A DNA stretch of 64,000 bases from Eubacterium_G segne (GTDB lineage Bacteria; Bacillota; Clostridia; Lachnospirales; Lachnospiraceae). Numbering within the stretch: the stretch's first letter is position 1; each line of letters starts with the position of its first letter. Positions 25,819-34,945 of this stretch are shown here, in pieces. Both the position numbers and the translations under genes were made by a program. Under the pieces are notes generated by a model. The model saw nothing but the letters and a program-made list of their open reading frames with translations. It ran no database searches and had not been told where the DNA came from. The DNA lies in contig NZ_JACOOZ010000002.1 in assembly GCF_014287775.1 (NCBI RefSeq), forward strand, positions 372,001 to 436,000, written 5' to 3'.

Positions 25819-26037
25819 TTATTTATCACGCCATATGATTCTTCCTTTTGAAAGGTCATATGGAGACATTTCTATTGTTACTTTATCTCCAGGGAGTATT
25901 TTGATATAGTTCATTCTAAGCTTACCGCTGATATGTGCAAGCACTATATGTCCGTTTTCAAGCTCTACCCTGAACATCGCATTTGGCAATTTTTCTACAA
26001 CTGTTCCTTCTATTTCAATTACATCTGCCTTTGACAT
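25819..26037 (-). CDS. infA: Translation initiation factor IF-1
   Basis: 72 residues, a single S1/OB fold (VIEIEGTVVEKLPNAMFRVE; GHIVLAHISGKLRMNYI; PGDKVTIEMSPYDLSKGRI). Blocks the ribosomal A site during initiation. Its stop codon overlaps the edge of the palindromic element. The KOW-domain gene that often lies between map and infA in Firmicutes is absent. Confidence 0.98.
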   Translation of the reverse strand: MSKADVIEIEGTVVEKLPNAMFRVELENGHIVLAHISGKLRMNYIKILPGDKVTIEMSPYDLSKGRIIWRDK

Positions 26038-26065
26038 GATTTCATTCCTCCACTTTTATAGTCTT

Positions 26066-26815
26066 TTACAGTGTTAATATTTCCGGCTCTCCCTTTGTTA
26101 TAAGAACCGTGTTTTCATAATGTGCTGCCAATGATCCATCGTCTGTAACCACTGTCCAGTCATCATCCATAAATGCCACATCTGCTCTTCCCATATTAAT
26201 CATAGGCTCAATACAAAGTGTCATTCCTGCCTGTAACTTCATTCCTCTTCTTCTTTGTCTGAAATTCGGAATCTGCGGATCTTCATGCATTTCTCTTCCA
26301 ATGCCGTGGCCTACCAAATCCCTGACAACTCCATATCCGAATTTATCAACATAATCATTTATAGCTGCTGATATTTCGTATAAGTGGCATCCCTCTTTTG
26401 CAAACTTAATTCCCTCGAAAAAGCTTTGCTTTGTTACCTCTAACAATTGTTTTGCATCATTACTTATTTCCCCAACAGGCAATGTTCTTGCACAATCTGA
26501 CTGGTAACCTTTATAGCTTAAGCAAAAATCAAGACTTACAATGTCGCCATTGTCCACAAAGTGATCTTTTCTAGGTATCCCATGAACGACTTCGTCATTT
26601 ACTGATACACACAGCGCTGCCGGAAATCCTTCATATCCTTTACATGTTGGAATACAGCCATAGCTTCTTATTAACTCTTCTCCAATTTTGTCAATTTGAT
26701 AAGTACTCATGCCCGGCTTTATTTCTTTTGCCAGTTCCTCATGAACCTTGGCAATGTATTTGCCGGCCTGACGCATAAGTTCAATTTCTCTTTCTGATTT
26801 AATTGTAACTGCCAT
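26066..26815 (-). CDS. map: Methionine aminopeptidase, type I
   Basis: Removes the initiator methionine from nascent proteins. 249 residues. Metal ligands of the family are present: D in SLDFCLSYKG, D in QSDCARTLPVG, H in VGHGIGREMHEDP, E in CIEPMINMG, and a final E in HYENTVLIT. No N-terminal zinc extension. Two bases after adk. Confidence 0.97.
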   Translation of the reverse strand: MAVTIKSEREIELMRQAGKYIAKVHEELAKEIKPGMSTYQIDKIGEELIRSYGCIPTCKGYEGFPAALCVSVNDEVVHGIPRKDHFVDNGDIVSLDFCLSYKGYQSDCARTLPVGEISNDAKQLLEVTKQSFFEGIKFAKEGCHLYEISAAINDYVDKFGYGVVRDLVGHGIGREMHEDPQIPNFRQRRRGMKLQAGMTLCIEPMINMGRADVAFMDDDWTVVTDDGSLAAHYENTVLITKGEPEILTL

Positions 26816-26817
26816 TT

Positions 26818-27462
26818 TTATGCTCCTAAAATATCAACAATTGCATTGAATACATCCTTCATGTCAACTGTTCCATCAACACTCTTTAAAATTCCCTGTT
26901 CATTATAGTAATCTATAAGTGGCTGTGTCTGATTGTGATATACTTCAAGTCTGTTTAATACTGTTTCAGGCTTATCATCATCTCTTACAATAAGCTCTTC
27001 TCCACACTTATCGCACACACCTTCAACCTTTGTCGGGCTGTATACTACATGATATGTTGCTCCACAGCCTACACATGCTCTTCTTCCACCCATTCTCTTT
27101 ACAATGTTTTCATCCGGTACGTCAACATCTATTGCGAAGTCAACTTTTTCACCCTTAGCTTTTAATGCTGTATCAAGAGCTTCTGCCTGTGGAATTGTTC
27201 TTGGGAATCCGTCTAAAACATATCCGTTTTTGCAATCATCCTGTTTAAATCTATCCATAATTAAGTCTAATGTTAATTCATCAGGAACCAACTGTCCCTT
27301 ATCCATATAAGACTTAGCTTTTTTTCCTAATTCTGTTCCATTTTTAATATTTGCTCTAAAAATATCTCCTGTTGAGATATGTGGAATGCTGTATTTTTCA
27401 GCAATCATCTTTGCCTGTGTTCCTTTTCCGGCTCCAGGTGCGCCTAACATAATAATTTTCAT
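26818..27462 (-). CDS. adk: Adenylate kinase, zinc-lid form
   Basis: Interconverts ATP, AMP and ADP. 214 residues. P-loop GAPGAGKGT (7-15), AMP-site TGDIFR, DGFPRT, and a long LID with four cysteines (CVGCG...CDKCG), which bind zinc in Gram-positive enzymes. The start at 27462 is chosen because GAGG lies within the upstream codons of the longer frame. Confidence 0.97.
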   Translation of the reverse strand: MKIIMLGAPGAGKGTQAKMIAEKYSIPHISTGDIFRANIKNGTELGKKAKSYMDKGQLVPDELTLDLIMDRFKQDDCKNGYVLDGFPRTIPQAEALDTALKAKGEKVDFAIDVDVPDENIVKRMGGRRACVGCGATYHVVYSPTKVEGVCDKCGEELIVRDDDKPETVLNRLEVYHNQTQPLIDYYNEQGILKSVDGTVDMKDVFNAIVDILGA

Positions 27463-27538
27463 ATTTTTTTCCTCACACAATAAACAATAGTAGTTTTAGG
27501 GGGCAGCATAAGCCGTCCCCTAAATTATCTGATATCTT

Positions 27539-28879
27539 CTAGAATATTCCTCTGACTGTACTGTAACTGCGTTCTGAAACCATTGACTTAATAGTCTGAA
27601 GTGTTTCAAGAATAACACCTACGATAATGATAATTGATGTACCGCCAAATCCAACTTTTGCTCCTGTTACACCTGAAGCAACGATTGGAATAACCGCTAC
27701 AATAAGAAGTCCTACTGCACCGATTAAAATTATATAATTTAATATCTGTGTCAAATATTCAACTGTTGGCTTACCGCTTCTGATTCCCGGTATAAAACCA
27801 CCTCTGTCATTAAGGTTTTTAGCAACCTCACGAGGGTTAAATGTTATTGATGTGTAGAAATATGCAAAGAAAATAATAAGTAATATATATACTACAAATC
27901 CTATAGAATATTTCATATTCGCTGGATTACACCAATATGACTGACTAAGATAATGAGCCCATTCCGGATCTTTTCCGAAGAACTGAGCAATTACGACAGG
28001 GAACTGTAATAATGATGATGCGAAGATAATTGGAATAACTCCGGCAGTGTTAACCTTAAGAGGTATATTTGACTGCTGTCCACCAACCTGTCTTCTTCCC
28101 TGTACTTTTTGTGACATCTGCACTGCAATTTTTCGTGTTGCCCCCTGAAGGATTACTACAAGAACGATAATTCCCACAACTACTCCGATAATAATCAAAG
28201 CTGAAAGGCCTCTCATTCCTGGAGATATACCATCTTTAGCAACAAAGTTTGTAAATAAGTTGGCAATATCACTTGGCATACCTGAAACGATATTAATTGT
28301 AAGTACAATAGAAATACCATTTCCTACACCCTTTTCTGTGATTTGTTCACCAATCCACATAAGAACTGCTGAACCGGCTGTCATTGCCAAAATTCCTGTT
28401 ACGATTACTCCCCATTTTCTTATGGCATGCATATCACCATACTTAATAGCGTCTGTATCAAATATTCCCTGATTTGCAAATCCAATAATCATGGCAGTTG
28501 ACTCGATTAATGCAAGAGCAACTGTTAAATATCGTGTAACTTCTGCTAATTTCTTTCTGCCTTCTTCTCCATCTTTCTGAAGTTCATCAAGTTTTGGAAT
28601 GGCAATTGTTAATAACTGCACGATAATAGATGCAGTGATGTACGGTGTAATGCTCAAAGCAAACACCGACATCTTTTCCATTGATCCACCGGTGATGGCA
28701 GTAAAGAAACTAAAGTTTTCATTTGAGAAATTGCTCATAATATCTTTTATTGCATCACCGTTTACAAATGGAATAGGTATCTGACTACCTAATCTTACAA
28801 CTATTAACATCAGAAATGTATAAAGTAATCTTTTTCTTATCTCTTTAACTTTTAATGCTTTCTTTAAGGTTTCTAACAT
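27539..28879 (-). CDS. secY: Protein translocase subunit SecY
   Basis: 446-residue, ten-helix channel of the Sec pathway. It shows the plug region after GSQIPIPFV, ALSITPYITASIIVQLLTIAIPKL, and the cytoplasmic loops RYLTV and NPREVAKNL with GGFIPGIRSGKPT. One base after rplO and followed by adk, the standard spc order. Confidence 0.98.
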   Translation of the reverse strand: MLETLKKALKVKEIRKRLLYTFLMLIVVRLGSQIPIPFVNGDAIKDIMSNFSNENFSFFTAITGGSMEKMSVFALSITPYITASIIVQLLTIAIPKLDELQKDGEEGRKKLAEVTRYLTVALALIESTAMIIGFANQGIFDTDAIKYGDMHAIRKWGVIVTGILAMTAGSAVLMWIGEQITEKGVGNGISIVLTINIVSGMPSDIANLFTNFVAKDGISPGMRGLSALIIIGVVVGIIVLVVILQGATRKIAVQMSQKVQGRRQVGGQQSNIPLKVNTAGVIPIIFASSLLQFPVVIAQFFGKDPEWAHYLSQSYWCNPANMKYSIGFVVYILLIIFFAYFYTSITFNPREVAKNLNDRGGFIPGIRSGKPTVEYLTQILNYIILIGAVGLLIVAVIPIVASGVTGAKVGFGGTSIIIIVGVILETLQTIKSMVSERSYSTVRGIF

Positions 28880-28880
28880 A

Positions 28881-29321
28881 TTAGATCACCTCACAAGTTC
28901 CACCTGCGGCTTCAATCTTTGACTTAGCACCTTCACTAAAAGCATCAACTTTTACTGTAAGTTTCTTAGTGATTTCACCATTACCAAGTATCTTAACACC
29001 GTCTCTAGGATTTTTGATTACCCCAGCCTCAAGTAATGTTTCTACAGTTACTACTGTATCATTGTCAAATCTTTCCAAAGCTGTAACATTAATTCCTACA
29101 ATGTTCTTTGTATTAATATTTGTGAAGCCTCTCTTTGGGATTCTTCTGTATAATGGCATCTGACCACCTTCAAAACCTGGTCTAGGGCTTCCTGAACGTG
29201 CTTTCTGTCCTTTATGACCTTTACCGGCTGTCTTGCCATTTCCTGAACCATGTCCACGGCCTCTTCTGAAATTATCACTATGTTTTGAGCCCTCAGCAGG
29301 CTTTAAGTTTGATAAATCCAT
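28881..29321 (-). CDS. rplO: 50S ribosomal protein L15
   Basis: 146 residues. Starts MDLSNLKPAEGSKH and has the glycine/arginine-rich extension GRGHGSGNGKTAGKGHKGQ that threads into 23S rRNA, then FEGGQMPLYRRIPKRGF. Confidence 0.98.
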   Translation of the reverse strand: MDLSNLKPAEGSKHSDNFRRGRGHGSGNGKTAGKGHKGQKARSGSPRPGFEGGQMPLYRRIPKRGFTNINTKNIVGINVTALERFDNDTVVTVETLLEAGVIKNPRDGVKILGNGEITKKLTVKVDAFSEGAKSKIEAAGGTCEVI

Positions 29322-29346
29322 TGTCGCACCTCCTTATCTAATTAGA

Positions 29347-29529
29347 TTAAATTTCTTCAACTTTAACTAAATGTCTAACCCTCTGAATCATACCTCTGAC
29401 TGCAGCATTGTCAGGCATTTCGACTGTCTTGTTAAGCTTTGTAAGTCCTAAAGCTTCTGCAGTCTTCTTGTTTTTTGGAACTGCTCCAATTGTTGATTTT
29501 ACTAAAGTAATTTTTAATTTATCTGCCAT
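29347..29529 (-). CDS. rpmD: 50S ribosomal protein L30
   Basis: 60 residues (MADKLKITLVKSTIGAVPKN), single L30 ferredoxin-like fold with LNKTVEMPDNAAVRGM. The start at 29529 has AGGAGG eight bases upstream; the ATG at 29535 is too near it. Confidence 0.97.
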   Translation of the reverse strand: MADKLKITLVKSTIGAVPKNKKTAEALGLTKLNKTVEMPDNAAVRGMIQRVRHLVKVEEI

Positions 29530-29544
29530 TTTCATTTCCTCCTA

Positions 29545-30054
29545 TTAGCCTAAAATCTCTTCTACAGTTTTACCGCGAAGTGAAGCTACTTCTTCCGGAG
29601 TCTTTAATGCAGCTAATCCTTCAATTGTAGCAAGAACTACATTCTGCTTATTCTTTGAACCTAAAGACTTTGTACGGATATTTGTGATTCCGGCAAGTTC
29701 TGCAACACTACGTGCAGGACCTCCGGCGATAACACCAGTACCTTCCTTAGCTTTCTTAAGAAGTACTTCAGCACTTCCGAATTTTCCAATAACATCGTAT
29801 GGAATACTGTTATTCTCATCTACAGGAACAGTAATAAGGTTCTTAATAGCATCTTCTTTACCTTTACGAATTGCTTCAGGAATTTCAGCTGCTTTTCCTA
29901 AACCTGCACCAACGTGTCCATGTTTATCACCAACTACTACTAAAGCTGCGAAACGCATATTACGTCCACCCTTTACTACCTTAGTAACACGTTTGATTGA
30001 TACTACTGTCTCTTCTAATTCTAACTGACTTGCATCAATTATCTCACGTTTCAT
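29545..30054 (-). CDS. rpsE: 30S ribosomal protein S5
   Basis: 169 residues. Double-stranded-RNA-binding-like N-domain (VSIKRVTKVVKGGRNMRFAA, VGDKHGHVGAGLGKA) and C-domain (GTGVIAGGPARSVAELAGI). Takes part in decoding accuracy. Confidence 0.98.
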   Translation of the reverse strand: MKREIIDASQLELEETVVSIKRVTKVVKGGRNMRFAALVVVGDKHGHVGAGLGKAAEIPEAIRKGKEDAIKNLITVPVDENNSIPYDVIGKFGSAEVLLKKAKEGTGVIAGGPARSVAELAGITNIRTKSLGSKNKQNVVLATIEGLAALKTPEEVASLRGKTVEEILG

Positions 30055-30071
30055 GTGTGTTACCTCCTCAA

Positions 30072-30440
30072 CTAAAATTCCAGTCCAGCTTCTCTAGCTG
30101 CATCAGCTAATGCCTGAACTTTACCCTGGTATATAAAGCCGCCTCTGTCGAAAACAACTTCCTTAATACCCTTTTCTACTGCTCTTTCTCCGATAACCTT
30201 ACCAACATATGCTGCGGCATCAACGTTATTAGTCTTTTCTAACTCTTTCTTAATGTCAGCTTCTAATGTAGATGCTGCAACGAGAGTTTTTCCAACTGTA
30301 TCGTCAATAATCTGAGCATACATATGATTATCACTTCTAAAAACTGCTAAACGTGGGCACTCTGTTGTTCCACTTAAATGATTACGCAGTCTGTTATGTT
30401 TCTTAACGCGAACTTCGCTTCTAGATTTCTTACTAACCAT
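30072..30440 (-). CDS. rplR: 50S ribosomal protein L18
   Basis: 122 residues, 5S rRNA-binding. RLRNHLSGTTECPRLAVFRS and the end RGGFIYQGKVQALADAAREA are family signatures. Confidence 0.98.
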   Translation of the reverse strand: MVSKKSRSEVRVKKHNRLRNHLSGTTECPRLAVFRSDNHMYAQIIDDTVGKTLVAASTLEADIKKELEKTNNVDAAAYVGKVIGERAVEKGIKEVVFDRGGFIYQGKVQALADAAREAGLEF

Positions 30441-30457
30441 CGTCTACACTCCTTTAA

Positions 30458-31000
30458 TTATTTCTTACCAGTCTTACCAACTTTACGTCTGATAACTTCT
30501 GTTTCATATTTGATACCTTTGCCCTTGTATGGTTCAGGAGCTCTCTTGCTTCTGATTTCAGCAGCATACTGGCCAACTTTTTCTTTATCAATACCTTTTA
30601 CAGTGATCTTATTCTGTCCGTCTAAAACAGTTTCGATTCCTTCAGGATCTTCCATTTCAACCGGATGTGAATAACCAAGTGAAAGAACTAACTTCTTTCC
30701 CTGCTTCTGTGCTCTGTAACCAACACCGTTTACTTCTAATACCTTAGTATAACCCTCTGTTACACCAACGATCATGTTGTAAATAAGTGTTCTTGTAAGA
30801 CCATGTAAAGATTTGTTTTTCTTTAAGTCATTTGGTCTTGTTACAACGACATTGTCGCCGTCTAATTTAATGTCCATAGCCTCAGGTAAAACTCTTGAGA
30901 GTTCTCCCTTTGGTCCCTTGACAGTCACTTTATTATTTTCTGCTATATCAACAGTTACTCCTGCCGGTACAGCGATAGGCATTCTTCCTATACGTGACAT
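30458..31000 (-). CDS. rplF: 50S ribosomal protein L6
   Basis: 180 residues, two L6 repeats, near the factor-binding site. Starts MSRIGRMPIAVPAGV, second repeat VNGVGYRAQKQGKKLVLSLG, and end PEPYKGKGIKYETEVIRRK. Confidence 0.98.
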   Translation of the reverse strand: MSRIGRMPIAVPAGVTVDIAENNKVTVKGPKGELSRVLPEAMDIKLDGDNVVVTRPNDLKKNKSLHGLTRTLIYNMIVGVTEGYTKVLEVNGVGYRAQKQGKKLVLSLGYSHPVEMEDPEGIETVLDGQNKITVKGIDKEKVGQYAAEIRSKRAPEPYKGKGIKYETEVIRRKVGKTGKK

Positions 31001-31024
31001 TTCGCCTTACCTCCTAATTTTTAT

Positions 31025-31426
31025 TTACCAAACGAATGCGAGAACTTCTCCACCTACGTTTGCTTTTCTTGCTTCCTTATCTGTAATCACACCTTTGTTT
31101 GTTGAGATGATAGCTACTCCAAGTCCACCGAGAACTCTTGGTAATTCATCTTTTCCGGCATAAACACGAAGACCCGGTTTTGAAATCTTCTTTATTCCTG
31201 TAATAACCTTATCGTTTTTGTCCTTACCGTATTTCAATGTGATTCTGATTGTTTTGAAGTTTCCTTCTTCTATAATATCATACTTTTTGATATATCCTTC
31301 ATTTAAAAGAATGTCAGCAATAGCTAATTTCATCTTTGATGCAGGAACATCTACAGTATCATGTTTTGCAGTATTTGCATTACGAATTCTTGTAAGCATA
31401 TCTGCGATTGGATCACTCATAGTCAT
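31025..31426 (-). CDS. rpsH: 30S ribosomal protein S8
   Basis: 133 residues, binds the central domain of 16S rRNA and in other bacteria represses the spc operon. DPIADMLTRIRNAN at the N-terminus; C-terminal GLGVAIISTNKGVITDKEAR and VGGEVLAFVW. Confidence 0.98.
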   Translation of the reverse strand: MTMSDPIADMLTRIRNANTAKHDTVDVPASKMKLAIADILLNEGYIKKYDIIEEGNFKTIRITLKYGKDKNDKVITGIKKISKPGLRVYAGKDELPRVLGGLGVAIISTNKGVITDKEARKANVGGEVLAFVW

Positions 31427-31453
31427 AGTTTACTTCCTCCTTCAAATTTTCTC

Positions 31454-31639
31454 TTACCAGCTTGCTTTCTTTACGCCTGGGATCTGTCCCTTGTATGCTA
31501 ATTCACGGAAGCAAATTCTGCAGATTCCGTATTTCTTTAAATAAGCATGTGGACGACCACAGATTCTACAACGGTTATAAGCCTGTGTAGAGAACTTAGC
31601 TTTTCTTTGCTGTTTAACTTTCATAGCAGTTCTAGCCAT
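31454..31639 (-). CDS. rpsN: 30S ribosomal protein S14, zinc type
   Basis: 61 residues. Two CxxC pairs, CRICGRP and CRICFRE, mark the zinc-ribbon (type Z) form that Firmicutes carry inside this operon. Confidence 0.98.
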   Translation of the reverse strand: MARTAMKVKQQRKAKFSTQAYNRCRICGRPHAYLKKYGICRICFRELAYKGQIPGVKKASW

Positions 31640-31654
31640 GGATCTACCTCCTAA

Positions 31655-32194
31655 TTACTTTGCAAATGGAACATTAAATAATGTCAATAATTCACGAGCT
31701 TCTTCATCTGTGTTAGCTGTTGTAACAAAAATAATGTCCATACCTCTAACCTTATCAACCTTATCATATTCAATTTCAGGGAAGATAATCTGCTCTTTAA
31801 TTCCAAGTGCATAATTTCCTCTTCCATCAAATGCGTTAGGGTTAACACCTCTAAAGTCTCTTACACGAGGAAGTGCAAGATTTACTAATCTATCTAAGAA
31901 TTCGTACATCTTATCTCCTCTAAGAGTTACTTTACATCCGATTGGCTGTCCTTCTCTTAACTTGAAGTTAGCTACTGAATTTTTAGCTCTTGTAATAACT
32001 GCTTTCTGACCTGTAATTGTCTCAAGATCCTTAACAGCTGTATCTAAAATTTTATGGTTTTCTTTAGCTTCGCCAACACCCATGTTTATTACAATCTTAT
32101 CGAGCTTTGGAATCTGCATTACGTTCTTATATTCGAACTTTTTCTGCATAGCGTCCATAATCTCGTTTAAATAAGTTTCTTTAAGTCTGCTCAC
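31655..32194 (-). CDS. rplE: 50S ribosomal protein L5
   Basis: 179 residues, 5S rRNA-binding, central protuberance. VMQIPKLDKIVINMGVGEA, LREGQPIGCKVTLRG and GMDIIFVTTANTDEEARELL are diagnostic. Confidence 0.98.
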   Translation of the reverse strand: MSRLKETYLNEIMDAMQKKFEYKNVMQIPKLDKIVINMGVGEAKENHKILDTAVKDLETITGQKAVITRAKNSVANFKLREGQPIGCKVTLRGDKMYEFLDRLVNLALPRVRDFRGVNPNAFDGRGNYALGIKEQIIFPEIEYDKVDKVRGMDIIFVTTANTDEEARELLTLFNVPFAK

Positions 32195-32216
32195 TTTTTC
32201 GGACCTCCTCTCTTAA

Positions 32217-32528
32217 TTAATCGATTACGCTGCCATTTTTCTTGGCAATACGTACTTTCTTTCCATCTTCAACTTTAAATCCAACTCTTGTTACCTGTCC
32301 TTTAACAACAAGCATAACGTTGGAAATGTGAATAGGTCCTTCCTGTGTGATGATGCCACCATTCTGATTCTGAGCACTTGGTTTTGTGTGCCTTGTATGC
32401 ATGTTGACACCTTCGACTGTTACAGTTCCGTTCTTAACGTCTACTGCACTAACTTTTCCTTCTTTACCTTTGTCTTTACCGGCAATAACTCTAACTGTAT
32501 CACCTTTTTTAATCTTCATAGCTGACAT
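32217..32528 (-). CDS. rplX: 50S ribosomal protein L24
   Basis: 103 residues. KOW motif at the start (IKKGDTVRVIAGKDKGKEG), then GVNMHTRHTKPS and EGPIHISNVML. Assembly initiator on 23S rRNA. Confidence 0.98.
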   Translation of the reverse strand: MSAMKIKKGDTVRVIAGKDKGKEGKVSAVDVKNGTVTVEGVNMHTRHTKPSAQNQNGGIITQEGPIHISNVMLVVKGQVTRVGFKVEDGKKVRIAKKNGSVID

Positions 32529-32540
32529 TATGCATACCTC

Positions 32541-32909
32541 CTATAAAACTTCAGGTGCCAAAGAAACAATCTTCATAAACTGTTTGTCTCTTAACTCTCT
32601 GGCAACCGGCCCAAAAATACGAGTTCCTCTTGGGGTCTTATCATCTTTTATAATTACAGCAGCATTTTCGTCAAATCTGATGTATGAACCATCTTTACGA
32701 CGAGCGCCCTTAACAGAACGAACTACTACAGCTTTAACAACGTCACCTTTTTTAACAACTCCACCTGGTGTTGCATCTTTAACAGTAGCAACGATGATAT
32801 CACCAATATTAGCATATCTTCTAGTAGATCCGCCCATTACTCTGATTGTAAGTAATTCTTTAGCGCCTGTATTATCAGCGACCTTAAGTCTACTTTCCTG
32901 TTGAATCAT
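32541..32909 (-). CDS. rplN: 50S ribosomal protein L14
   Basis: 122 residues (MIQQESRLKVADNTGAKEL; YIRFDENAAVIIKDDKTPRG; FGPVARELRDKQFMKIVSLA). Interface protein beside L19 and the GTPase centre. Confidence 0.98.
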   Translation of the reverse strand: MIQQESRLKVADNTGAKELLTIRVMGGSTRRYANIGDIIVATVKDATPGGVVKKGDVVKAVVVRSVKGARRKDGSYIRFDENAAVIIKDDKTPRGTRIFGPVARELRDKQFMKIVSLAPEVL

Positions 32910-32938
32910 GCTGTATTCCTCCTATCTCTATATAAGGC

Positions 32939-33193
32939 CTATTTAGCCTTTTCAATAATTTCAACAAGTCTCCATCTCTTATCTTTAGAAAGTGGTCTTG
33001 TTTCCATAACTTTTACTGTATCACCAATACCGCACTGGTTTTCTTCGTCGTGAGCCTTTAATTTGTAAGTTCTCTTAACGATTTTGTTATATAAAGGATG
33101 CTTTACATGATCCTCTACAGCAACAACGATTGTCTTATCCATCTTGTCGCTGACAACTTTTCCTGTACGTGTCTTTCTTAAATTTCTTTCCAC
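32939..33193 (-). CDS. rpsQ: 30S ribosomal protein S17
   Basis: 84 residues, OB fold, early 16S rRNA binder. MERNLRKTRTGKVVSDKMDKT, VKHPLYNKIVKRTYKLKAHD and ETRPLSKDKRWRLVEI. Confidence 0.98.
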   Translation of the reverse strand: MERNLRKTRTGKVVSDKMDKTIVVAVEDHVKHPLYNKIVKRTYKLKAHDEENQCGIGDTVKVMETRPLSKDKRWRLVEIIEKAK

Positions 33194-33227
33194 AACAATT
33201 CTCCTTTCTTATTGGATTAACCTGTAA

Positions 33228-33437
33228 CTATTCAGCAGCATTTGCCTTTTCAACTATTAAAGTCTGAATTCTGGCAATGTTTTTTCTAACTTCTTTAATT
33301 CTGCTTGTGTTATCTAACTGGTTTGTTGCGTTCTGGAATCTTAAATTGAAAAGTTCCTTCTTAGCAGCTACTAATTCCTCTTGTAAATCTGCAGCTGATT
33401 TACCTCTTAAATCTTCTACATAATCCTTAATTTTCAC
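33228..33437 (-). CDS. rpmC: 50S ribosomal protein L29
   Basis: 69 residues from the GTG at 33437 (MKIKDYVEDLRGKSAADL), two helices, at the tunnel exit where SRP and trigger factor dock. A GTG nine bases upstream is also in frame, but AAGGCGG lies one base from it and eight bases from the chosen start. It overlaps the end of rplP by about 11 bp, so the two are coupled. Confidence 0.96.
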   Translation of the reverse strand: MKIKDYVEDLRGKSAADLQEELVAAKKELFNLRFQNATNQLDNTSRIKEVRKNIARIQTLIVEKANAAE

Positions 33438-33864
33438 TGTTATCACCGCCTTCTAAATCTTCACGAGATACAACCTTGCATTTAATTGGAAGTTTGTGTG
33501 TTGCAAGACGTAATGCTTCTCTTGCTGTTTCTTCCGGAACACCGGCAATTTCAAACATTACTCTGCCTGGCTTAACTACTGCTACCCAATATTCAAGTGC
33601 ACCTTTACCTTTACCCATTCGAGTTTCAGCTGGTGTTGCTGTTACCGGCTTATCTGGGAAAATCTTAATCCAAACTTTACCACCACGCTTTACGTAACGT
33701 GTCATTGCGATTCTGGCTGCTTCAATCTGATTTGACTTAATCCAGCCCGGTTCCATTGCTACGATACCGTATTCACCATATGAAATCTTGTTTCCTCTAG
33801 TTGCCTTTCCTCTCATAGAACCACGGAACTGTTTTCTATGTTTAACTCTTTTTGGCATTAACAT
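33427..33864 (-). CDS. rplP: 50S ribosomal protein L16
   Basis: 145 residues, MLMPKRVKHRKQFRGSMRGK, GYGIVAMEPGWIKS-like centre, and GKGKGALEYWVAVVKPG. Lies beside the A and P sites; needed for late assembly. Its start overlaps the rpsC stop by one base. Confidence 0.98.
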   Translation of the reverse strand: MLMPKRVKHRKQFRGSMRGKATRGNKISYGEYGIVAMEPGWIKSNQIEAARIAMTRYVKRGGKVWIKIFPDKPVTATPAETRMGKGKGALEYWVAVVKPGRVMFEIAGVPEETAREALRLATHKLPIKCKVVSREDLEGGDNSEN

Positions 33865-34511
33865 TATTTATCGCTCCCTTCTTTAGTTGGAAGTATTTCG
33901 CCGTTGTAAATCCAAACCTTTACACCTACTTTTCCGTAAGTTGTATCAGCTTCCGCGAAACCATAGTCGATATCAGCACGTAATGTCTGAAGTGGAATAG
34001 TACCTTCGCTATAAAACTCAGTACGAGCCATATCAGCTCCACCAAGACGACCTGAAACAGATGTCTTGATTCCTAACGCACCGCTCTTCATTGTTCTGGA
34101 CATTGCTGACTTCATAGCTCTTCTGAATGATACACGGTTTTCTAACTGTGTAGCAATGTTTTCAGCTACTAACTGAGCATCTTTGTCAGGTCTCTTAACG
34201 TCCTTAACGTCCATAAATAACTTCTTTCCTGTCATTTTCTGAACTTCAGCTTTTACTTTTTCAATTTCAGCACCGCCCTTACCGATTACGAGACCAGGCT
34301 TAGCTGTATAAACATTAACTCTTACTCTATCAGATGATCTTTCGATTTCAATCTTAGAAACACCTGTGTTGTATAATTTCTTCTTAAGGTATGTTCTGAT
34401 GTTATAATCTTCGATTAAGTTATCTGCAAAATCTGCTTCTGCATACCACTTTGAGTCCCAGTCTTTAATAACTCCGACTCTTAATCCATGTGGATTAACT
34501 TTCTGTCCCAT
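33864..34511 (-). CDS. rpsC: 30S ribosomal protein S3
   Basis: 215 residues. MGQKVNPHGLRVGVIKDWDS, a KH domain (RVNVYTAKPGLVIGKGGAEI) and the C-terminal ISGRLGGADMART-like SGRLGGADMARTEFYSEG. mRNA entry-site helicase ring with S4 and S5. Confidence 0.98.
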   Translation of the reverse strand: MGQKVNPHGLRVGVIKDWDSKWYAEADFADNLIEDYNIRTYLKKKLYNTGVSKIEIERSSDRVRVNVYTAKPGLVIGKGGAEIEKVKAEVQKMTGKKLFMDVKDVKRPDKDAQLVAENIATQLENRVSFRRAMKSAMSRTMKSGALGIKTSVSGRLGGADMARTEFYSEGTIPLQTLRADIDYGFAEADTTYGKVGVKVWIYNGEILPTKEGSDK

Positions 34512-34526
34512 ACTTTGCCTCCTATC

Positions 34527-34913
34527 TTATCTCTCATCAAGCACTACTGTAATGTGGCTGTTTCTCTTTAATATTCTATAAGCTCTACCCTGTGCTCTAG
34601 GTTTAATTCTCTTCATTGTAGGTGCTGAATTTGCATAGCATTCTGCAATGTAAAGTTTACTAACATCCATGTTATTGTTGTTTTCAGCATTTGCAATTGC
34701 TGAATTTAATAATTTTAAAATTACACTTGATGCGTATCTTGGATTGTATGTGAGAATACCGATAGCACTCTGAACATCCTTTCCTCTGATGGCATCTAAT
34801 ACGAAGCATGCTTTCTGTACAGACACTCTAGCGTAAGATAATTTTGCTGATGGTCTTGTATCTTTATTAGCATTTCTTTCTCTCTTTATCTGGGATCTAT
34901 GTCCTTTTGCCAT
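34527..34913 (-). CDS. rplV: 50S ribosomal protein L22
   Basis: 128 residues. SYARVSVQKACFVLDAIRGK at the core and the tunnel-lining hairpin with KRIKPRAQGRAYRILKRNSH, which narrows the exit tunnel near macrolide sites. Confidence 0.98.
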   Translation of the reverse strand: MAKGHRSQIKRERNANKDTRPSAKLSYARVSVQKACFVLDAIRGKDVQSAIGILTYNPRYASSVILKLLNSAIANAENNNNMDVSKLYIAECYANSAPTMKRIKPRAQGRAYRILKRNSHITVVLDER

Positions 34914-34945
34914 AGATGAGACCTCCTTTCAAATTCTAAAGGGTA

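Noticed and set aside
32386..32904. 172-codon plus-strand frame opposite rplN-rplX
   Set aside because: It is a shadow of two ribosomal genes with an unlikely Thr/Ser/Pro-rich product.
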